Source: an uncultured Verrucomicrobiales bacterium (GTDB taxonomy: Bacteria; Verrucomicrobiota; Verrucomicrobiia; Verrucomicrobiales; Akkermansiaceae). Taken from it: a stretch of DNA of 64,000 nucleotides. Under the pieces are notes generated by a model, which was not told the origin of the DNA, made no database searches, and was given only the letters and a program-made list of their open reading frames with translations. The position numbers and the translations under genes are program-made. The stretch is from NCBI GenBank assembly GCA_937928545.1, contig CALGJQ010000044.1:29522-93521 (forward strand), in the 5' to 3' direction. Below, piece by piece: positions 38,838-48,700 of the stretch; position 1 is the stretch's first letter; each line of letters opens with the position of its first letter.

Positions 38838-41546
38838 TTAACCAGTCTCGCGGAGGCCGGAGGAGATGGCGTTGATGGTGAGCTGGAGGGCGAGGAAGTT
38901 GCGGTCAAAGCGACCGTCGTCTGCTTCGACGGGGCTGCCGGCGGCGCGCCAGTTCTTAAGGAGATCGATTTGCTGTTTGTGAAGCGCGGCGAGGGGAACT
39001 TCGCGGACCGCGAGAGTTTTCTCCATACGAGGGCGACGGGAGTCGAACTCACGGCCGAAGAGGTCGTGCACTAATCTACGGGTTTTATCGTACTCGGCGA
39101 GGATTTGGCCGAGGAGTCGCTCGCGGAGGGCTTCATCTGGGCAAAGGTTCGCGTATTCCTTCATGGTCTCCATGTTGGCGGAGGCGAGGGAGGACTCGAT
39201 GTTGGTGAAGACGTAGCGGAGGAAGTCGAACTGAGGAAGGTTGTCCTTGATGTTTTGATAGGCGTCCGCGCCGATTGCTTCTAAGCCGGAGCCGACGCCA
39301 TACCAACCGGGGAGGTAGAAGCGGGCTTGGGTCCAGGAGAAGACCCAGGGGATGGCGCGGAGGTCTTTGAGAGAGGCTTTTTTACCAGTGCGGCGAGAGG
39401 GGCGTGAGCCGAAGACGCCGGTTTCTAGCGCATCGATCGGAGTGGCGGTGCGGTAGAAGTCGATGAAGCCATCGGCATCGAGGAGACGACGGTAGGCTTT
39501 GTCAGATTCGCGCGAGAGGGCATCGAGACTTTCGCGGCATTCATCGACTGGGGTGGAGCGATGGTTGCGCAGTCCTACGACCCGCGTGACTCCGGCGGTG
39601 AGGAGTTCGAGGTGGAAGTGGGCGTTGCCATCATTGCCATACTTGCGAGGGAGGACTTCGCCTTGCTCGGTGACACGGACGGGGCCAGAAAGCGCGCCTT
39701 CGGGAAGCGCGCGGAGGAACCAACGAGTGGGACCAGCTCCGCGACCGATGGTGCCGCCGCGACCGTGGAAAAATTGGGGGACCACGCCTTCTGCGCGACA
39801 GGCTGCGGTCATGGCTTCTTGGCCTTTGAAAATACCCCACTGGGAGGCGAAAACACCGGCGTCCTTATTGGAGTCCGAGTAGCCGACCATGGCGGGCTGC
39901 ATTCCGGAGGGATGAGGTCCCATGATGGTGAGGTATTCGGCGAGAATGCCGCTGGCATTGGCCAAGTCTTCTCCGGTTTCAAAGAGGGGGCTCACGGGGA
40001 GGTGGGAACGCCAAAGGCCATTTGAGTGGCGCTTGGCGAGGCCGGCCTCACGGGCGAGAACCTGCATGAGAAGGATGTCGGAGACCGAGCGGGTCATGCT
40101 GATGATGAGCTGACCGAGGCACTCGGGTCCGCGCTTGCGACGATAGGTGGCGAGGAGGCGGAGGTATTCGAGAATGGAATCAGCGGCTTCACCGGCTTCT
40201 TGGTAACGGGAGAGGAAGGGGCGAGGATTGGAAAGCTCAGCGACGAGGAGTTCGCGGCGCTTTTCTTCGCTCCAAGTGCCAAAGTTTTCGCCATCGGGGA
40301 TGCCGACGGAGGCGAAGAGTTGAGAGGCGGCGGCATCGTGGGCCTCGGAGTTATTCCGGATGTCGAGAGCGGCGAGGTGAAGGCCAAAGATTTGCGCGAG
40401 GCGAATGAGCGGGAAGATCCACTCGTGTGCGGTGAAGGAAGCATCGGCTTCGCAGAGGGTCTCGTGAATGAGTTCGAGATCGCTCAGGTAATCGGCGGCT
40501 CGTTCGTATTTGCGCTGCTCAAAGCGCTCGTTGAGAAGTCGAATGAAGGCCTGCCATGGTTCGAGACGATAGCGGAAGGCGATGCGCGCGCCCTTTTCGC
40601 CGAGGAGTTCGGCGGTGGTGGCGATGGCTTCCGTTAAGCGGCTAGGGACCTTGGTGAAAGGGGGGGCGAGAGTGAGCTTGTCGGAGACTTTTTGCAAATG
40701 CCGTTGGTGCATGAGGATGGCATTTTCATGAAGCTCGGCGAGAGTGCTCTTGGTGACTTCGGGGGTGACGAAGGGGTGTCCATCGCGGTCGCCGCCGATC
40801 CAGCTGGAGAAGCGGAGTTTTGGGTAGGCGTTTTCCTTGCGGAGGTTCGCGATATCCCATCCGGCGTCTTCCCAGGCGAGTTCGAGAGAGCGATCAAGTC
40901 GCATCACGACCTCGGGGAAGGTCTCGCTCAGGTAAGGGAGGGCATTGCGAAGCTCGTCTTGGATGTCGGGGCGTTGGACGAAGATCTCGCCGGTATACCA
41001 GAGGGTTTGCAGTTCGGCGCGGAGAGAGTCACCAACGCGGCGACCGTAATGAGGGTCACTTTTGGCTGATTCGTAGCTGCGGAGTTCTTCGTAAATTGCT
41101 TTGTGACGCTGGCGGACGGAAGGGCGCTTGGCCTCGGTGGGGTGAGCGGTGAGGACGGGTTCGACTTGGACTTTTTTGAGGGTCTCGATGACCTCGGCTT
41201 CGCTGAGTCCTTCTTCGACAAAGCGGTTGATGACGGAGGGCCAGAGTCCTTTAATGGCGGCGGCTCCGTGGGAGGCGCGGCGGGCGCTGCGGAACTTCCA
41301 AGCGACGCGTTCCTCGACGATATTGAGGATTTCAAAGCAGATCGAGAGAAGCTGAGCGCCTTCGCGTTCGCAGCCTTCGGGGACTTCTGCGGGGAAAGTT
41401 TGGTTCTCCTGCCAAGGAATGAGAGAGCGGAGCTTGTCATCGAGCGGGAGGGCGTCGGCAAGCATGGCAGTGGTCTCGGCGAGGCTTTCGTCGAGTTCGC
41501 GGAACCCTTCTGCGAAGTAGCGGTCGTTTTTGATGTCGTCAGGCAT
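38838..41546 (-). CDS. ppc: Phosphoenolpyruvate carboxylase
   Basis: Anaplerotic carboxylation of PEP to oxaloacetate. 902 residues. Catalytic motifs VEPVLTAHPTEAKRPSV (His), WIGGDRDGHPFV, FHGRGGTIGRGAGPT (glycine loop) and GYSDSNKDAGVFAS. Ends ISSGLRETG, a variant of the usual xxGMRNTG tail. TAHPTEAKRPSVRQRH differs from the TAHPTEIVRRT of proteobacterial enzymes. Cytosolic; allosteric type not predictable from sequence alone. Confidence 0.97.
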   Translation of the reverse strand: MPDDIKNDRYFAEGFRELDESLAETTAMLADALPLDDKLRSLIPWQENQTFPAEVPEGCEREGAQLLSICFEILNIVEERVAWKFRSARRASHGAAAIKGLWPSVINRFVEEGLSEAEVIETLKKVQVEPVLTAHPTEAKRPSVRQRHKAIYEELRSYESAKSDPHYGRRVGDSLRAELQTLWYTGEIFVQRPDIQDELRNALPYLSETFPEVVMRLDRSLELAWEDAGWDIANLRKENAYPKLRFSSWIGGDRDGHPFVTPEVTKSTLAELHENAILMHQRHLQKVSDKLTLAPPFTKVPSRLTEAIATTAELLGEKGARIAFRYRLEPWQAFIRLLNERFEQRKYERAADYLSDLELIHETLCEADASFTAHEWIFPLIRLAQIFGLHLAALDIRNNSEAHDAAASQLFASVGIPDGENFGTWSEEKRRELLVAELSNPRPFLSRYQEAGEAADSILEYLRLLATYRRKRGPECLGQLIISMTRSVSDILLMQVLAREAGLAKRHSNGLWRSHLPVSPLFETGEDLANASGILAEYLTIMGPHPSGMQPAMVGYSDSNKDAGVFASQWGIFKGQEAMTAACRAEGVVPQFFHGRGGTIGRGAGPTRWFLRALPEGALSGPVRVTEQGEVLPRKYGNDGNAHFHLELLTAGVTRVVGLRNHRSTPVDECRESLDALSRESDKAYRRLLDADGFIDFYRTATPIDALETGVFGSRPSRRTGKKASLKDLRAIPWVFSWTQARFYLPGWYGVGSGLEAIGADAYQNIKDNLPQFDFLRYVFTNIESSLASANMETMKEYANLCPDEALRERLLGQILAEYDKTRRLVHDLFGREFDSRRPRMEKTLAVREVPLAALHKQQIDLLKNWRAAGSPVEADDGRFDRNFLALQLTINAISSGLRETG

Positions 41547-41626
41547 TCGGGGGAAAGATGAGACGAAAATGCGCGAGTGGCAAGGATGGGTCTTTCGGAG
41601 AGCAAAGGCTTCTGCTAATAGGAGTC

Positions 41627-42718
41627 ATGAAGAAAGCGCTTTTGGCCGCTACGGCACTGGTTGGGACAATGAATGGGGAAATGACCACCGTTTATGTGGG
41701 GTCTGGTTCAGATGGGATTTTCACCCTGCAGCTGAACGAGGAAACGGGAGAGTTGACGGATCGCCAGCATGCGGTGAAAGGGCCGGGGATGAGTTTTCAA
41801 GAACTGAACAAGGCGGGCGATGTCATCTTCTCTACCTACAAATCTGAGAAGAAAGGGGCGGTGTCTTCTTATTCGATCAAGGATGGGAAGCTGAGCGAGT
41901 TGTCGGTTCAGACTTACGATGGCGGAGGGCTTTGTCATGTGAGTCTTGATGCCGAGGAGAAGGTTCTTTTTGGGGCTGATTATGGTGGTGGAAAGGTCGT
42001 GTCTTTCTCGGTGGATGAGGGGAAAGTGGGAGAGGTGGCGTCTTTGATGCAGCACGAGGGATCGAGCATTAACGAGAAGAGGCAGTCCAAGCCGCATGCG
42101 CACTCGATGTATGCGGGGCCAGACAATAAGTTCGCCTACGCGCCTGATTTAGGAATGGATGAGGTGAAATTTTACGCCTTCGATGAGAAGGGAATGCTTA
42201 CGGACAAGGGGGGATTTAAATCAATCCCGGGTTCGGGTCCTCGTCATATGAAGTTCGGTAAGGACGGATCTCATGCTTATGTTTTGAATGAGCTGAGTCT
42301 CACGGTGACGGCTTTTGCTCGTGATCAGGAGAGTGGGAAATTGACGGCGAAGAAGACGGAGAGTGTTTTACCAAAAGGAGGTGATGGTGAGAAAATGTCC
42401 TGTTCGGAGATTCGGGTCTCGAAGGATGGGAAGTTTATTTATACTGCGAATCGTGATTTGACTGAGGCGGGGCGTGATTCTCTAACGGTTTTTGCGGTGG
42501 CGGATGATGGGAGTTTGTCTCGGCTCGATACTACTCCGGCGAAGGTTTGGATTCCTCGGAATATCAATCTCTCGCCTTCGGGGAAGTGGTTGTTGGTGGC
42601 GGGGCAGAAGTCACATGAAGTGACGAGCCATCGGATTGATGAGGAGACGGGGAAGCTGACCTTTAGTGGGCATCGTGCGGAGGTTCCGACGGCGATGTGT
42701 ATTAACTTTGGCCGATAG
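41627..42718 (+). CDS. Lactonase-family seven-bladed beta-propeller protein (YbhE/Pgl-like)
   Basis: 363 residues from the ATG at 41627; 23 codons upstream are ignored because MKKALLAATALVGTMNGEM forms a weak signal peptide. Repeats such as TVYVGSGSDGIFTLQLNEET, MYAGPDNKFAYAPDLGMDEV, SCSEIRVSKDGKFIYTANR and PRNINLSPSGKWLLVAGQKS match 6-phosphogluconolactonase/muconate cycloisomerase-type propellers (PF10282). If cytosolic it would serve the same pathway as gnd; the apparent signal makes a periplasmic lactonase possible. Divergent from ppc. Confidence 0.88.
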   Translation: MKKALLAATALVGTMNGEMTTVYVGSGSDGIFTLQLNEETGELTDRQHAVKGPGMSFQELNKAGDVIFSTYKSEKKGAVSSYSIKDGKLSELSVQTYDGGGLCHVSLDAEEKVLFGADYGGGKVVSFSVDEGKVGEVASLMQHEGSSINEKRQSKPHAHSMYAGPDNKFAYAPDLGMDEVKFYAFDEKGMLTDKGGFKSIPGSGPRHMKFGKDGSHAYVLNELSLTVTAFARDQESGKLTAKKTESVLPKGGDGEKMSCSEIRVSKDGKFIYTANRDLTEAGRDSLTVFAVADDGSLSRLDTTPAKVWIPRNINLSPSGKWLLVAGQKSHEVTSHRIDEETGKLTFSGHRAEVPTAMCINFGR

Positions 42719-42767
42719 GGGAGATTTGGTTGCGAGGCCGGCGGGGACGCCGGCGTTCCCAGGGGGG
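42719..42767. terminator. GC-rich hairpin between lactonase gene and prfB
   Basis: GCCGGC (42738-42743) and its second copy (42750-42755) flank GGGGAC and can pair; a GC-rich stem without a T-run lies between two convergent genes. Possibly a terminator or another dispersed intergenic repeat; seen once here. Confidence 0.35.
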
Positions 42768-43884
42768 CTAGTCGCGTTTTTGGCCGCGGAGCATCGCTTC
42801 GATGAAGGGGTCGATGGCTCCGTCCATGACGTTTTGGATGTTTCCCGTTTCTTCGCCAGTGCGGAGGTCTTTGACCATTTGGTAGGGCTGGAAGACGTAA
42901 GAACGGATCTGGCTGCCCCAGCCGATTTCGCCTTTTTCGGAGTAGGTGCGGTCGGCCTCGGCCTTTTGCTTGTCCTCTTCGATCTGGTAGAGCTTGGCTC
43001 GTAAGGTTTCCCACGCGAGTTCGCGGTTGCGGAGTTGGGAACGTTCTTGAGTGGAGCGGATCATGATCCCGGTGGGGAGGTGCTTCATGATGACGGCGGT
43101 CTCAACTTTGTTGACGTTTTGTCCGCCACTGCCGCCTGAGCGGGCGGTGGAGATCTCGACGTCGGAGTCGGGGATCTCGATGACGATGTTGTCGTCGATC
43201 TCGGGAGTGACATCAATGGAGGCGAAAGAGGTGTGCCGCTTGCCCGCGCTATCGAAAGGAGAGATGCGGACGAGACGGTGGACGCCGCGCTCGGCTTTCA
43301 GGTAGCCGTAGGCGAAGGGGCCGTCGATTTTGAGAGAAGCGGATGAGATGCCGGCTTCTTCACCTTCTTGGTAGTCAGTGACGGTGACTTTAAAATTATG
43401 CTGTTCGGCCCAGCGGGTGTACATGCGGTAGAGCATCGCGGCCCAGTCACAGGCCTCGGTGCCACCGGCGCCGGACTGGATGGTGACGTAGGCGTTTTTG
43501 GGATCCGAGGGGGCATCGAGGAGGACGATGAGCTCGAAGGACTCGAGATCTTTTTGGATGCGGTCGAAAGTGGTACGGGCTTCGCGGGCGGAATCGAGGT
43601 CATCGAATTCTTTGGCGAGTTCGATTCCGGTAGTGAGGTTTTCGAAGTCCTCTTCGAGCTTTAGGAAAGGATCCAGCTTGTCCTTGTTGAGCTTGGTCTC
43701 GGCGAGGACTTCGCGGGCTTGGGACTGATTGTTCCAGAAGTCAGGGTTCTCCGCTTTGGCCTCGAGCTCAGCGATTTTCGCGGTGAGGACTGGGATGTCA
43801 AAGATACCTCCTGAGTTCCGACAAGCGGCTCTCGATCGAGCCGGTGTCGATCGCCAGGAGGGAAGCGACGGATTCATTTTCCAT
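42768..43884 (-). CDS. prfB: Peptide chain release factor 2, with programmed +1 frameshift
   Basis: RF2 ends translation at UGA and UAA. The first frame starts at 43884 ([20 protein letters not shown], then LSELRRYL) and ends after 28 codons at TGA 43800-43798. A +1 shift at CTT-TGA-C continues as [15 protein letters not shown] from GAC at 43799 for 343 more codons, total 371 residues. The shift site has the canonical AGGAGG (43812-43807), TAT, CTT, TGA, C arrangement. Later motifs are [14 protein letters not shown] (SPF specificity motif) and [15 protein letters not shown] (GGQ). Autoregulated: low RF2 favours the shift. Confidence 0.96.
43797..43812 (-). promoter_or_regulatory. prfB +1 recoding site
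   Basis: Minus-strand sequence AGGAGGTATCTTTGAC. The internal Shine-Dalgarno AGGAGG is three bases from the CTT slip codon, the in-frame TGA is followed by C (the least efficient stop context), and reading resumes at GAC. This matches the known prfB site AGGGGGTATCTTTGAC almost base for base. Confidence 0.95.
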
Positions 43885-44017
43885 AAGGCGAGGAGGGTTA
43901 AGGGAGAGGGGCGGCGTGGTCAATTGAATTGTCGTTTGTGAAGGGAGGGGAATTGAGGGAATACGAGTCTGGATTTTTGGATGGCTTAGGGGATGCTGGA
44001 GGCCTCGAAGAGAAGGG

Positions 44018-45010
44018 ATGAGCGAATTGAATCAGGAGACTCAGAAGATTTGGAAGGTGAGGCCGGAGTGGCCTTTTCTGCTTTTCTTGCTCTTTGTGGT
44101 GGTGAGTTATCTGGGGCTGGTGCTGCTGATGCTGGGGGCGAATGTGCTGAGTGTTTCTTGGTCCGAGGTGGGGCAAATTTTGCAGGATCCGGCGATTCAG
44201 CACTCGATCAAATTGACCTTTGTGACTTGCACCGCGACGGCGATCTTGTCGGTCTTGGTGGCGGTGCCACTGGGGTATCTGCTCTCGCGATATCATTTTC
44301 GGGGGAGGGCTTTTTTAGATACTTTGATTGATGTTCCGATTCTTCTGCCGCCACTGGTGGTGGGCTTGAGTTTGTTGATTCTTTTTAATCGGGTGTCGCT
44401 TTCTGAGGGGTGCTGGGTCTTAGCGGTCGGGCTTTTTACGGCTGCGATTTTGGGCGCTTTTGGAGGAGATCGAAAGGGGAAGTTGATCCCGGTGGTGTTA
44501 GCGGGATTGGCGATATTAGTGGCCTTAGCTGGTGTTTTTTTACGGAAGGAAGTGGGTTCGTTGGAGGATGCGGTGGGGGAGGTGGGCTTGCCGGTGACCT
44601 TTCATCCCTTGGGGGTGGTTTTGGCGCAGTTTCCGGTGGCGGCGGCCTTTGCGATCCGGACGATGAAGACGACTTTTGATCAGATCAGCCCGCGCTATGA
44701 AGAGGTGGCGATGACCTTGGGTTGTCATCGTGGGCAGGCTTTTGGGCGGGTGATCTTGCCGATGGCGAGCAAGGGGATGATTGCGGCGGGGACGATGGCG
44801 TGGGCGCGGGCACTGGGGGAATTTGGACCGATTTTGATTTTTGCGGGAGCGACTCGGGGGCGGACTGAGGTGTTGTCGACTTCGGTTTTTCTGGAGATTA
44901 ATCTGGGGAATTTATCGGGAGCAGCGGCGCTTTCTTTGCTGATGATCGTGATCGCGGTTTCGACCTTGCTTTTGGTGAGAAGCTTTTTGGGGAGAGGGGG
45001 ATCGGTGTGA
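44018..45010 (+). CDS. modB: Molybdate/tungstate-type ABC transporter permease
   Basis: 330 residues with about seven or eight membrane helices. Typical ModB/WtpB sequences: HSIKLTFVTCTATAILSVLV, VPLGYLLSRY, DVPILLPPLVVGLSLL, and the EAA loop MTLGCHRGQAFGRVILPMAS followed by MAWARALGEFGPILIFAGAT. Longer than usual because of an extra hydrophobic segment around residues 135-175. Precedes modC with a four-base overlap; modA is at 51061. Oxyanion specificity cannot be told. Confidence 0.88.
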   Translation: MSELNQETQKIWKVRPEWPFLLFLLFVVVSYLGLVLLMLGANVLSVSWSEVGQILQDPAIQHSIKLTFVTCTATAILSVLVAVPLGYLLSRYHFRGRAFLDTLIDVPILLPPLVVGLSLLILFNRVSLSEGCWVLAVGLFTAAILGAFGGDRKGKLIPVVLAGLAILVALAGVFLRKEVGSLEDAVGEVGLPVTFHPLGVVLAQFPVAAAFAIRTMKTTFDQISPRYEEVAMTLGCHRGQAFGRVILPMASKGMIAAGTMAWARALGEFGPILIFAGATRGRTEVLSTSVFLEINLGNLSGAAALSLLMIVIAVSTLLLVRSFLGRGGSV

Positions 45011-45639
45011 GTGGGTTTTTGACGGTGGAGAACTTGGCGGTGAAGGTGGGGAGCTTTGAACTGAGTGACTTTTCCTTCGAGATCGCGGAAGGGGAATGTC
45101 TTTCTCTAATGGGGCCGAGTGGCTGTGGGAAGACGACGGTGATGGAGGCGATTTGTGGGTTGCGGAATGAATGGATTCAGGCGGGGGAGATTTGTTTGGG
45201 TGGAGAAGAAATCACGGGCTTACCAGCGGGGGCGCGGGGGGTGGGCTTGGTTCCTCAGGATATCGTTCTTTTTCCGACGATGACGGTGAGGGAGCATTTG
45301 GAATTTGGGCCGAGGCTGCATGGGTGGAGGCGGAAGGCGATCGCGGAGCGGGTCGAGGGACTCTCGGAAGGATTGGGCTTAGGGGATTTGCTGGAGAGGT
45401 TGCCGCAAGGTCTTTCGGGCGGGGAGTCGAGAAGGGTTGCTTTAGGTCGTGCGCTGGCATTGCGGCCGAGCTTGTTGTGCCTTGATGAGGCGCTGAGTGG
45501 GTTGGATGAAGCGAGGCATGAGGAGGTTTTGACGATGATTCGAGGGATGATTGAGAGGGAGAAGGTGACGACTTTGCATGTGACTCATTCTTTGGCGGAG
45601 GCGAGGATGTTGGGTGATCGTATTTTGGAGATGGGGTGA
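45007..45639 (+). CDS. modC: Molybdate-type ABC transporter ATP-binding protein
   Basis: 210 residues, nucleotide-binding subunit energising ModB. Walker A GPSGCGKTTVMEAICGL, Q-loop VPQDIVLFPTMTVREHL, signature LSGGESRRVALGRALALRP, Walker B LLCLDEALSGLD, H-loop THSLAEA. Lacks the C-terminal TOBE/MOP domain of full ModC, so it is a short form. GTG start overlaps the modB stop (GTGTGA). Confidence 0.88.
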   Translation: MSGFLTVENLAVKVGSFELSDFSFEIAEGECLSLMGPSGCGKTTVMEAICGLRNEWIQAGEICLGGEEITGLPAGARGVGLVPQDIVLFPTMTVREHLEFGPRLHGWRRKAIAERVEGLSEGLGLGDLLERLPQGLSGGESRRVALGRALALRPSLLCLDEALSGLDEARHEEVLTMIRGMIEREKVTTLHVTHSLAEARMLGDRILEMG

Positions 45640-45650
45640 GGGGAGAGGGT

Positions 45651-45712
45651 CCACAGATTAAGCGGATTTACGCAGATTGGTTGAGGGGACTCGGGCTAAA
45701 GCCCAAGCTCCG
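45651..45712. repeat. Intergenic repeats: CACAGATT-type element and shortened palindromic repeat copy 3
   Basis: CCACAGATTAAGCGGATTTA (from 45651) carries the AGATT/GGATT/AGATT pattern of a repeat family I recall from many environmental genomes. Immediately after, 45681-45712 (TTGAGG, then ACTCGGGCTAAAGCCCAAGC, then TCCG) resembles the copies at 7782 and 34328 without their middle 18-20 bases. Confidence 0.5.
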
Positions 45713-45730
45713 TAAGGTTGAGAGGCACAA

Positions 45731-45760
45731 AAATACGCTCCGGTTTCCCGGAGCGTTTTG
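45731..45760. terminator. Bidirectional terminator after modC
   Basis: Perfect stem ACGCTCCGG / CCGGAGCGT (45735-45743, 45748-45756) with A-run before and T-run after. Serves modC (rightward) and the convergent haem protein gene. Confidence 0.9.
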
Positions 45761-45779
45761 AAGATTCAGTTGGGTCAGT

Positions 45780-48700
45780 TTACTCTTTGCAGGTGGCCTT
45801 CATGCGAAGGGCGCCAAGGAGGCTGAGTCCGCCGATGACGAGAAACATGATGATGCCGATCATGGGGGCGCCGAGTCCGGTGGAGGGGATTTGGGCGAGG
45901 ACGGGGGCTGGGGCGTCGGTCTGTGTCGCTTTGGAAGCTGCTAGGGGATCGATAAGATCCGCGACGGTGAGTTGAGGTTTTCCAACTTCAGAGCGTAGGG
46001 CTGAGACCATATCAGGGGCGACAGCAGGCGCGGAGTTTCCAAACTCGTTTCTAATGTAGGTGAGAACAGCGGCAACTTCTTCGTCAGATTTGGTAGCGCC
46101 AAATGGTCCCATTCCAGGAAGGTTGTATATTTTATCCTTAACGCTGATTTCTCCTTGGAGCCCCCTAAGTTGGATTTTGATTAAGTTTTCGGGGGGGCCT
46201 AAGACCCACTCAGATTGTGCAAGGGGAGGATTTCCATTAACACCCTCACCTTGTTGCCCGTGACAGGCCGAGCATAATACATATTCGGTTTTACCAAGTG
46301 CCATTACTGCTGGGTCGATTTCGTTTTCTTCGCTCACGTTCTTTTTTGGTTCAGTGGGTTGAGGGGCGGGAGTCTCGATTGTTTTTGTGACTTCGTCCAT
46401 CTTTTTGGCTTTGTCAAAGGCGAGTTCTTCCACTTCGTATTTTGGAGGGGCTTCGTTGTTGGCTTTTGTGAGGGTGAGGAGCCAGGCGAGGAGGTCTCGA
46501 GTTTCGAAAGGGGTGAGGATGGCTCCCATCGCGGGCATGCCGGACATGGGTTTTGGTTCCTCGGCGAGATCGCTGCGTTTGATGCGCCAGATTTTCGATT
46601 CTCCTTCCTTGAGGTCGAGGTGATCTTCGCTCTGACCGACGATGAGGCCGGCTTTGCTGGAGCCGTCATGGAATTTGAGGTTCGCGACGCCGAAGCCATC
46701 GGTGATTTTGGCGTGAGGGAGGATGAGAGATTCAAGGAGGCCATCGGCATCGTGACGGAGGGCGACTCCCATGAGGTTGGGGCCCGCTTCGCCTCCTTCG
46801 GAGTGGCCTGATTCGGAACGGTGGCAGCGCATGCACTGGGCGGCGCCGTGGGATTGGTAGATTTTAAAGCCACGCTCGGCATTGCCACCGGCGAGGCTGG
46901 GTTGCCATTTGGCAAGGGGGTCGTCTTGATTTAAGGACTTCTCGTAGCTGGCGAGAGCAGATTTGATGGCGGGTTCTTCGCGTGACTGGGCGGCGATGAG
47001 GAGGTCGAGATTTGAAGCGCGGTCACCTTTGCCGTCTTTGAGATTGGTGAGGCCATCGCGGAGCAGGGGGACGGCGTGTTCGGCGGGGAGACCGGCGACG
47101 ATCTTCCAAGCGCTTTGGCGACGAGAGCTACTGTCTGATTTCAGAGCGCCTTGTAGGGCGGCGACGGTGGCAGCGGGGTTGCGTTTGGAGGCAAGGGTGA
47201 GAGCGGCGTTGGCGAGAGTGTCGTTTTTTGAGGCGGCGGCTTCGGTGAGAATGGCGTCGGCGTCTTCGGGATCACCTTTGAGGAATAGGTCGAGGGCGGA
47301 GGAGCGGGTTTGGGCGTCGGTTTTTTCGTCGCGGATGACGCGGGTGAGGCTTCCTGAGTCGAGACCCTCGTGCTTGATGTCATTTTGCAGGGCGAGCTTC
47401 ATGGTGTCGCCAAAGATCTCGGGCCCACCAGCGAGGAGGAGGCCGATGTTTTTGCTGAGGACGGTTTTAAGAAGCTTGGGATCGCGAGGGCTAAGGGGGG
47501 CGTGTTTGCCGAGCGATTGATCAACGACGTGTGGATTGACCCACATGGCGAGGAGGCGCATTGCTTCTTTGCGTTCTTCGATGGGGAAGGTGGAATTGGC
47601 GGCGGCTTTGATGAGGCGGGTGAGGTTTTGTTCATTGCCGATGCGGAAGGCGCTGTGGATGAGGCGGCGGAGGATCATGCGGGTGACGGGGCGCTGGGCG
47701 CTGCCGAGGGAGGGGTCATCGAGAAGGGCTGCGATGATGGGGCGGGCGGCTTCGATTTGGGTGTCGTGAATGGCGCGGATGGCATCGTTTGCGATGATGA
47801 GGTCGGTGTCGCCGAGGAAGTTGGTGACTTCTGGACTGCCGAGGCGTCGAAGAGCAAGGAGGGCGGCGTGGCGGACGGCTTGGGAGTTGTGCCGAGACAT
47901 AGCGCTGAGGTCTTGCTCGCTAGCGGAGCCAAGGAGGGCCATCACTCCAGCATGACGGAGGGTGGGATCAGCGCTGTGATTGAGCTGAAGCATTTCGATA
48001 ATGGCGGGGAGGGCCTGGGGATCGCGAAGACGGCCGACGGCAATGGCGGCAAGGGCGCGAACACGCGGTGATCCGTCAGAGAGAACCGGGATGAGGAATT
48101 CGGCATTAGTGAGGGTGGATTCGCCGAGGGCTTGGGCGATTTGACCGCGGACGAGGGGGTTGTTATTTTCGAGCTGATTGACGAGGAAGGCGGTGGCGGC
48201 TTGGCTTTTGTGTTTACGAGCCATGATCCCGAGTCCCCAAATGCCGTGGAGTCGCTCGATGGGATTGAGTCTTTGGTTCATTGCGCCGGTGAAGTGGGCG
48301 AGAGCATCTGATCGATCGGCGAGATAGAGTTGAGCGCGGAGACGGATGCGTTGATCGGGGTGAGAGAGGAGAGCTGCGAGAGTGGTGGAGGGGGCTTCTT
48401 TGAGATTGGTCTCAGCGAGAAGTTTGGAGATGGGTTCGCCGGGGTTTTTCTCGGCTAGGGTGTAGACGCGGCCGTTGTCGTGGGAGGACCAACCTGAGAC
48501 GTAATCGGAGACGTAGAGCTTGCCATCTGGTCCCCATTCGAGGTCGGTGGCGGCGACGCCCCAGTTGAATTTTCCGGATTGGTCGACAGCGAATCCGGCT
48601 CCATCTTCTTTTATGCTAAAGTTCCAAATTCCGGAGACGGCGGCGCTGCCACGGTAGTCGCAGATGAGGAATTGATCCTTGCAGCCGAGGCTGTATCCGG

